Assembly: GCF_000427805.1 (NCBI RefSeq)
Contig: NZ_ATYS01000002.1
Span: forward strand, 243,563 to 307,562
Direction of reading: 5' to 3'
DNA from: Budvicia aquatica DSM 5075 = ATCC 35567
Lineage (GTDB): Bacteria; Pseudomonadota; Gammaproteobacteria; Enterobacterales; Enterobacteriaceae
Length of the DNA stretch: 64,000 bases
Shown: positions 59,205 through 64,000 of the stretch, one piece after another
Layout: the number at the start of each line of letters is the position of its first letter
How positions within the stretch are numbered: position 1 is the first letter of the stretch
The notes under the pieces: model-generated
What the model saw: the letters and a program-made list of their open reading frames with translations, nothing else
Databases searched by the model: none
What the model was told of the DNA's origin: nothing
Position numbers and translations under genes: made by a program

Positions 59205-61088
59205 ATGTCAATAAAAATATCGGGGATTCTGAAAGATGGAATCGGAAAGCCCATTCCAAATTGTACCATTGAATTAATTTCTAAAAAAACAACGCTAAAT
59301 GTTATTACTAAAACGGAAGCTAATTTATTAATTGATTCCGCCGGTTCATATTCTATGAATGTAGAGCCGAGTGAATATTCCGTATCACTTTATATTGAAG
59401 GTTTTTCTCCTAAATATGTAGGTAATATTCGAGTCTATTCTGACTCTAAACCCGGCACATTAAATGAGTTTCTCATGTTGCCGGGTGAGAGTGATTTAAC
59501 CCCTGAACTGGTTGCTATCTTCTTAAAGCTGCGTGATGAAGCTGAACAGGCGGCAAAAGACGCTAAAGAGTCGGCAACAGAATCTGCGGCATCTGCGGGC
59601 GAAGCTAATGCCGCCGCAGAGAGCAGTACTGATATTCTAAATCAGGTAACAGAAATACACGTTGATATCACGAATAAACATGAGCAAGTAGGTTTAGATG
59701 CAACGGAAATTAGAGAGGCGGTAGAAACGGCAAAGACGGCGGCTGATTGGGCTGGCACATATGCTAATCAAGCTGCAGGGATGGCACAGGCCGCAGAAAA
59801 TCACAACAATTATGCTCAGCGGGCTGCTCAAGATGCAGAGAAAGCAAAGGTTGCCTCTGAAGCATCCGCAAAAAATGCGTTAAGTTCATCTACGGCGGCG
59901 GATAACAGCAAGGTTGGGGCGGAGTCTGCAAAAAGAGAAGCGGAAGCCGCGGCGCTAACTACAGCTCAAGATAGGGCGGCTGTTAGTGCGGATAAGCAAA
60001 CAGTATCTAATGACAAAGCCAGCGCAGAGCAGGCCGCTGACGCAGCGCGTGCCAGCGCATTAGCCGCGGAATCTGACAAAGTTAGGGCAGAGGCGGCGGC
60101 AAGCAATGCCAGTGATTCAGCATCGGCGGCTAATGCTAGTGCTGTTGCTGCCAACGCGGCAGCTAATTCTGTTAAGTCGCTATCAGCCACAGGCGAAACA
60201 CTATCGCCTGGTTCTCCTGCCTCCGCTGAATGGGATGCTGAAAGTAATACTTTAATTATTGGTGTGCCGCAGGGAGATATTGGACCTCAAGGCGAAAAGG
60301 GAGAGCAGGGAGAGCAAGGTATTCAAGGCTATAGCATCAGGGGCGATAGAGGACCTCAAGGCGAAAAGGGAGATAAAGGCGATCCGGGAGAGCAAGGTAT
60401 TCAAGGCTATAGCATCAAGGGCGATAGAGGACCTCAAGGCGAAAAGGGAGATAAAGGCGATCCGGGACCAGCATCTGGAGTTAATGAAGCACCGGTAGAT
60501 GGTAAAATCTATGGAAGAAAAGATCTCGCCTGGTCGGAGATTGTAACGGGTAATAAATATCCATCAGCTACATCAATCACGTTTGACTATGACGACATTA
60601 TTTGGCCGACATTTATGGTTAGTGAAGGGGACTCAATAAGAGGCCCTGTGTTGAATTTGAGAGTGGGCGCAAATGGCTTGTTGTCTGATGTGAAATTTAT
60701 GTTCACACCGACTGCCGGTCTATGGCCTGAGAATGCTTATATTGCGGTTGTTTACGCTGATGTGTCTAATTTCGGTATTTTTGGAGGTCATCGACGAAGT
60801 AATACAATAATGAATGAAAATTCGTATGTCACAACCGATGTTGGTGATTTTAATATCGAACCGTACGACAGTTTTTATCATTACGATATGGCACTAGTTA
60901 TCAAATCCGATGGACCGATAAATTTTTCTAGGGGTGATTATGATTTGACGGGTAAGCTGACCGTGTATGGAACTGCGCTCATTAACGATAGCAGAGGAAC
61001 TTACACTAAACGGATAATTAATACTATCCCGATGTCTGCATCTATGATCGTGATTGGGAGTTCAATCATAGACCCGTTAATTAAATAA
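59205..61088 (+). CDS. Side tail fibre with coiled-coil and collagen-like repeats
   Basis: 627 residues. The first ~100 (MSIKISGILKDGIGKPIPNC, LPGESDLTPELVAIFLKLRD) match the Stf-type phage tail fibre N-terminus that docks to the tail. Residues about 110-325 are an Ala/Glu/Lys-rich trimeric coiled coil. Residues about 354-426 are Gly-X-Y collagen-like (GPQGEKGDKGDPGEQG). A ~200-residue C-terminal domain, rich in aromatic residues, would bind the target cell. No tail fibre assembly (Tfa) gene follows. Confidence 0.9.
   Translation: MSIKISGILKDGIGKPIPNCTIELISKKTTLNVITKTEANLLIDSAGSYSMNVEPSEYSVSLYIEGFSPKYVGNIRVYSDSKPGTLNEFLMLPGESDLTPELVAIFLKLRDEAEQAAKDAKESATESAASAGEANAAAESSTDILNQVTEIHVDITNKHEQVGLDATEIREAVETAKTAADWAGTYANQAAGMAQAAENHNNYAQRAAQDAEKAKVASEASAKNALSSSTAADNSKVGAESAKREAEAAALTTAQDRAAVSADKQTVSNDKASAEQAADAARASALAAESDKVRAEAAASNASDSASAANASAVAANAAANSVKSLSATGETLSPGSPASAEWDAESNTLIIGVPQGDIGPQGEKGEQGEQGIQGYSIRGDRGPQGEKGDKGDPGEQGIQGYSIKGDRGPQGEKGDKGDPGPASGVNEAPVDGKIYGRKDLAWSEIVTGNKYPSATSITFDYDDIIWPTFMVSEGDSIRGPVLNLRVGANGLLSDVKFMFTPTAGLWPENAYIAVVYADVSNFGIFGGHRRSNTIMNENSYVTTDVGDFNIEPYDSFYHYDMALVIKSDGPINFSRGDYDLTGKLTVYGTALINDSRGTYTKRIINTIPMSASMIVIGSSIIDPLIK
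60282..60470 (+). repeat. Tandem DNA repeats coding the collagen-like part of the fibre
   Basis: Units beginning GGACCTCAAGGCGAAAAGGG start at 60282, 60351 and 60429 (69 and 78 bases, then a partial copy). All lengths keep the frame and add Gly-X-Y triplets, so slippage or recombination could change fibre length without breaking the gene. Confidence 0.9.
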
Positions 61089-61101
61089 AATCCTAAAATA
61101 T

Positions 61102-61150
61102 AGCCCCGCCGTAGTTATGCGATTATGCATATTACGGCAGGCCTTTTTTA
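61102..61150 (+). terminator. Terminator ending the flexible-tail operon
   Basis: GCCGTA / TACGGC with outer GCC..GGC pairs, followed by CTTTTTT. The next 215 bases hold no gene. Confidence 0.75.
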
Positions 61151-61368
61151 ATCCACGGTTTATTTGGTGATGTGAATTAGTCAGCATTGGCTTTAATAAA
61201 GTGGCCTGATTTTCCGAGTTGGCATCACCTGTGATACCAGTTTGCAGGTCACTCTCTTATTGGCTAAATGATGACTATTTTATGAACTTAAAGGCATTAC
61301 TAATACAAACTCAGAGAGATTCCCTCTTTTTAATGATAACAGAAAGAATCTGAAATACGGCTAGATAA

Positions 61369-61426
61369 CAAATAAAAAGTGTTTTAAACAACTAAAAGTT
61401 GACATTATCGAATTATCAGGTATAGT
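61369..61426 (+). promoter_or_regulatory. Late promoter 2, duplicate of late promoter 1
   Basis: -35 TTGACA (61399-61404), 16 bases, -10 TATAGT (61421-61426): same spacing as copy 1. Flanks are shared: ATAACAAATAAAA before, GATTATCAG/AATTATCAG inside and TATAAAGTCAC.AAGTTGTATC after the start. The -35 is overlapped by the palindrome CAACT-AAA-AGTTG (61389-61401), and CAAATAAAAAGTGTTT lies at 61369-61384. Copy 2 carries about 17 extra bases between the shared block and -35. Confidence 0.8.
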
Positions 61427-61456
61427 AACCCCTATAAAGTCACCAAGTTGTATCTC

Positions 61457-61579
61457 TACCCGTCATACTTCAAGCTGCATCTTTGTTGGCTACGCTCGCT
61501 CACCCGAATCACTTACCTCAGTAAGCTCATCGGGACTTGCTCCCTTGCCGCCTCAATGCAACTCGAATTATTTAGGGTA
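61457..61579. repeat. ERIC/IRU element
   Basis: 123 bases with the ERIC core in this orientation: TACCCGTCATACTTCAAGCT at the left end, then TTGGCTACGCTCGCTCACCC, and TTAGGGTA at the right end. Inserted between the second late promoter and its terminator. Confidence 0.82.
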
Positions 61580-61593
61580 ATGTGACTTTAGGC

Positions 61594-61627
61594 AAAAAGG
61601 CCCCGGACTTATCTCCGGGGCCTTTTT
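61594..61627 (+). terminator. tR'-like terminator after late promoter 2
   Basis: AAAAAGGCCCCGG / CCGGGGCCTTTTT with an eight-base loop. Located between late promoter 2 and the contractile tail genes, matching the layout of copy 1. Confidence 0.88.
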
Positions 61628-61689
61628 GTTTCTGATATTCAGTCAATATCTTCTGTACTAACCAACCCGGCCATACCAAAAGGCTAACC

Positions 61690-62202
61690 ATGACAAATAT
61701 CATTCAACAGCAGCTGAAAAGCCTGCTGCAACCCTTGCTGGATATCAGTCTGATTATTAAGGGCGAAAGTACGCCTGAAACACCTTATGCCGAGCTGAGT
61801 ACCGTTGCGGTGACCGCATTAGGTATGTCGGATGAGGTCAGTCAGGGTGTGGACGAGCAGGGCTATCTGACCATTCGTGGCCAGCGTCGGGCTGAAATAG
61901 CTATTCACTATTTTGGCGCTGACGGCGGAAACCATGAGGTGGTTGAGCAACTTTGCAAAATCACCGACGGATTAAAACGAATCACCGTGTCGGAGCAGTT
62001 CCAACTGGCACAAATTGGAATAGAGGGCAGCCCGGAACTTAAAACAGAAATGAAAGAGGATGCCGAATGGACTCCGAACTCAGAAACCTACTTAAGCTTC
62101 TTTATCCACTATTCCGTCATTATCAAAGATGCCGTTAGCGTCATTGACAATATCCATGCTGCTACTGATGGCGGCGAAATTAATATTAACTTAACGAGGT
62201 AA
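61690..62202 (+). CDS. Tail terminator/neck protein of a contractile tail (LIC_12616-like)
   Basis: 170 residues. The alternating pattern with RGQRRAEIAIHYFGADGGN and EWTPNSETYLSFFIHYSV resembles the phage neck terminator gp12-like/LIC_12616 family that precedes the sheath in DUF3383-type contractile phages. AAGG lies upstream of the ATG. It is the first gene after late promoter 2 and starts four bases before the next gene's ribosome region. Assignment moderately sure. Confidence 0.7.
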   Translation: MTNIIQQQLKSLLQPLLDISLIIKGESTPETPYAELSTVAVTALGMSDEVSQGVDEQGYLTIRGQRRAEIAIHYFGADGGNHEVVEQLCKITDGLKRITVSEQFQLAQIGIEGSPELKTEMKEDAEWTPNSETYLSFFIHYSVIIKDAVSVIDNIHAATDGGEININLTR

Positions 62203-62206
62203 AACA

Positions 62207-63289
62207 ATGGGTTCTCTGAATCAGATTGTGAATGTAAATATTGCGCTAAGCACTACCAGCGTGCCGCGCGGCGTTTTTGGCGTACCGATGATTATTGCTC
62301 CGCTGACGACTTTTACCGAGCGTGTTCGGGTTTATCTGGACTATAACGCGGCGGTAGAAGATCAGCTGCCGGCTGATGTGCTGAAGGCGTTAAGCGCGGT
62401 ATTCAGTCAAACTCCGCGTCCGCAAATGTGTAAAGTCGGCCGCCTGGAAGTAGACGCTGAAGGTAAAGTTGTTGCTGCTACCCTTGGGGCTCAGCTCACG
62501 GCTATTCAGGCTGAAGATGCTAACTGGTACGGTTTTGCGCTAACTGAACGTAATCCTGAACTACAAATGGCAGCGGCAGAATGGGCTGAAACCCAGACTA
62601 AAATGTTCTTCACCTCCAGCTCAGAAGAGGCGATTACTGATGCCAGCAGCTCTGACGACGTATTGTCTAAGCTGGCTGCGAAAAACTTCCTGCGTACTGC
62701 CGTGATTGTGGATAAACATGCCGCAGACCAGTATCTGGAAATGGCCTGGATGGGGCGTTGCTTTACTATTGCCCCGGGCGGCGAAACTTGGGCACTTAAA
62801 CAACTTTCAGGTGTGCAGGCTTCTGACTGGAGTGCGACCGAGCAGCAAACCATTGTTAAGAAGGGCGGTAATACCTTTGAGCGCTTTGCGCCACAAATTT
62901 ACCTGACAACGCCGGGTAAAGTGGTCAGCGGCGAGTGGGTTGACGTCGTTCGCTTCCGCGATTGGTTAGCCGATGCTATTCAGACCAGCCTGAGCACGCT
63001 GATGATTAACCGTAATAAAGTGCCTTATACCGACGGCGGTATTGCGCTGATCGTTAATAACCTGACCGGCAGCCTGATTGAAGGCCAGCGCGTTGGTGGT
63101 ATTGCTCCTGACGAAATTGATGCCGACGGCAATAACGTTAAAGGCTTCGTGATTACCTACCCGCGCAGCGTCGACGTGTCATTCCAAGATAAGGCTGAAC
63201 GGGTGTTGAATTTATCATTCTCTGCGCGCCTGGCCGGTGCTATCCACTTAACCAACATCAACGGCAACTTATCGTACGAATTACAATAA
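62207..63289 (+). CDS. Contractile tail sheath protein (DUF3383 family)
   Basis: 360 residues. GSLNQIVNVNIALSTTSVPRGVFGVPMII and RVYLDYNAAVEDQLPADVLKALSAVF match what I know of the DUF3383 sheath family; a C-terminal beta-rich part ends SFSARLAGAIHLTNINGNLSYE. Sheath subunits surround the tube and drive contraction. It lies between the tail terminator and tube genes, the usual order for contractile tails. Confidence 0.82.
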   Translation: MGSLNQIVNVNIALSTTSVPRGVFGVPMIIAPLTTFTERVRVYLDYNAAVEDQLPADVLKALSAVFSQTPRPQMCKVGRLEVDAEGKVVAATLGAQLTAIQAEDANWYGFALTERNPELQMAAAEWAETQTKMFFTSSSEEAITDASSSDDVLSKLAAKNFLRTAVIVDKHAADQYLEMAWMGRCFTIAPGGETWALKQLSGVQASDWSATEQQTIVKKGGNTFERFAPQIYLTTPGKVVSGEWVDVVRFRDWLADAIQTSLSTLMINRNKVPYTDGGIALIVNNLTGSLIEGQRVGGIAPDEIDADGNNVKGFVITYPRSVDVSFQDKAERVLNLSFSARLAGAIHLTNINGNLSYELQ

Positions 63290-63325
63290 TCGTACGCATT
63301 ATAATAAATAAGGAACAACAAAATT

Positions 63326-63763
63326 ATGGCAGCTGAATTAACAGGTACTTATAAAGGCGATCAGGTTTTTGTGACCGTGGGTCCGGTATTAATCTCTGGT
63401 TTTAGTGACGGTGATGCAATTACCGTGAAGCGTGCAGAAGGCCTTTATACCTCTAAAGTCGGAATCGATGGTGGTGTAGCCCGCGTGCGTAATGCAAATA
63501 AATCCGGCTCTATCGAAATTAAACTATTACAAACAAGCAAAGTGAACGATGAGCTCTCCGATCTATTTTACGTTGATAACTTCAACGAAGATGGTTCCCC
63601 GGTATTGCCGATCAGCGTAACTGACGGCAACGGCCGCACGCTATGTTCAGCCGGCCATGCCTGGCTGAAAAGCGTTCCTGATGTCTCTTTTGGTAAGGAC
63701 GTCAGCGACCGTTTATGGTCGTTTGAATGTGCTGATTTAAAGATCTATATCGGTGGTAACTGA
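63326..63763 (+). CDS. Contractile tail tube protein (DUF3277 family)
   Basis: 145 residues. TGTYKGDQVFVTVGPVLISGFSDGDAITVKRAEG and the ending VSDRLWSFECADLKIYIGG fit the DUF3277 tube family that follows DUF3383 sheaths. This would be the inner tube of the contractile particle, distinct from the flexible-tail tube at 49168. AAGGAACAA precedes the ATG. Later tail genes (chaperones, tape measure, baseplate) must lie beyond the window. Confidence 0.82.
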   Translation: MAAELTGTYKGDQVFVTVGPVLISGFSDGDAITVKRAEGLYTSKVGIDGGVARVRNANKSGSIEIKLLQTSKVNDELSDLFYVDNFNEDGSPVLPISVTDGNGRTLCSAGHAWLKSVPDVSFGKDVSDRLWSFECADLKIYIGGN

Positions 63764-63910
63764 TAGGTTTTTTTGTTCGATGTTGTAGCAGATAAATTAA
63801 TATACACGTCTGGCTATTCTATTATTTGACCTAATTAAATTGAATTAAGGGAAGCTTCGGCTTAATACTTATTAGTTAAGCATTTCTATATTATGTGACT
63901 CCACTCAATC

Positions 63911-64000
63911 GTCATCCCGGCGAAAGCCGGAACGCGAGCCGTAGGTGAAGCAAACATTTGCGTAGCGAATGGCCCAAAGGGTGAGCGCCGCGAATCATCC
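63911..64000. repeat. REP-like unit followed by a string of short hairpins
   Basis: GTCATCCCGGC-GAAA-GCCGG at 63911-63930 is a GTCATCCC-type repeat. After it come short palindromes (GCAAACATTTGC, TTGCGTAGCGAA) and GGCCCAAAGGG, also present at 25735-25745. The element continues beyond the window. No gene is seen in 63764-64000. Confidence 0.6.

Larger units (their letters stand above)
46105..64000. mobile_element. Composite flexible plus contractile tailocin-like locus (right end outside the window)
   Basis: The region holds repressor, Q-like antiterminator, lysis genes, a full lambda-type tail set and the first genes of a contractile tail set. It lacks integrase, replication, terminase, portal, protease and capsid genes within the window. 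Head genes normally sit between lysis or packaging and tail genes; here the lysis cassette runs directly into the tail tube. This matches the layout of R/F pyocin loci. No att sites were found. A degraded prophage remains the alternative. Confidence 0.75.

Noticed and set aside
60282..60470. Possible CRISPR-like array
   Set aside because: The direct repeats are in-frame coding units of a collagen-like fibre without unique spacers.
46105..61088. Reading the region as an intact lambdoid prophage
   Set aside because: No integrase, replication, terminase, portal or capsid genes and no att repeats were seen.

Overview
The window is chromosomal DNA of an Enterobacterales bacterium. The left 46 kb keeps the E. 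coli-type order hofB-ppdD-ampD-aroP-pdhR-aceE-aceF-lpd-acnB-yacL and hemL-erpA-yadS-btuF-mtn-dgt-cdaR. Proteins are clearly diverged from E. coli, and nadC, ampE, clcA and degP are absent from their usual slots. This divergence and the tailocin-like locus at the right end suggest a Budviciaceae-type genome (Pragia, Budvicia, Limnobaculum), but that assignment is inference.

Layout. 1-2692: type IV pilus genes, an unknown lipoprotein and ampD. 2717-4060: aroP with a TyrR-like box. 4640-15132: pyruvate dehydrogenase regulon (pdhR with a PdhR operator, aceE, aceF, lpd) and acnB. 15282-16553: yacL and a yddG-like exporter. 17207-23402: the six-gene ydhYVWXUT anaerobic redox operon, whose last protein carries about 17 nonapeptide repeats. 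23476-29890: hemL, erpA (with an IscR type 1 site), yadS-btuF-mtn and dgt. 30122-42177: D-glucarate/galactarate catabolism gathered at one locus (cdaR, garD, gudP, gudX, gudD, garL, garR, garK). A retron (msr-msd RNA plus reverse transcriptase, no recognisable effector) sits between cdaR and garD. 42405-45824: the emrB-emrA-mprA efflux operon.

46105-64000 is the most unusual part. It holds an S24-type, SOS-cleavable repressor, three repressor operators, a Q-like antiterminator, a late promoter followed by terminators, a lysis cassette (holin, endolysin, Rz, Rz1) and a complete lambda-type flexible tail module (tube, G/GT with a -1 frameshift signal, tape measure, M, L, K, two I copies, J, collagen-like side fibre). 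A second copy of the late promoter then precedes a contractile tail module (tail terminator, DUF3383-type sheath, DUF3277-type tube) that runs out of the window. No integrase, replication, terminase, portal or capsid gene is seen. The arrangement resembles the combined R/F pyocin locus of Pseudomonas aeruginosa and is best read as a composite flexible plus contractile tailocin locus under one SOS switch.

Several intergenic regions hold strings of small hairpins, an ERIC element and REP-like palindromes. No rRNA, tRNA or CRISPR array was recognised.
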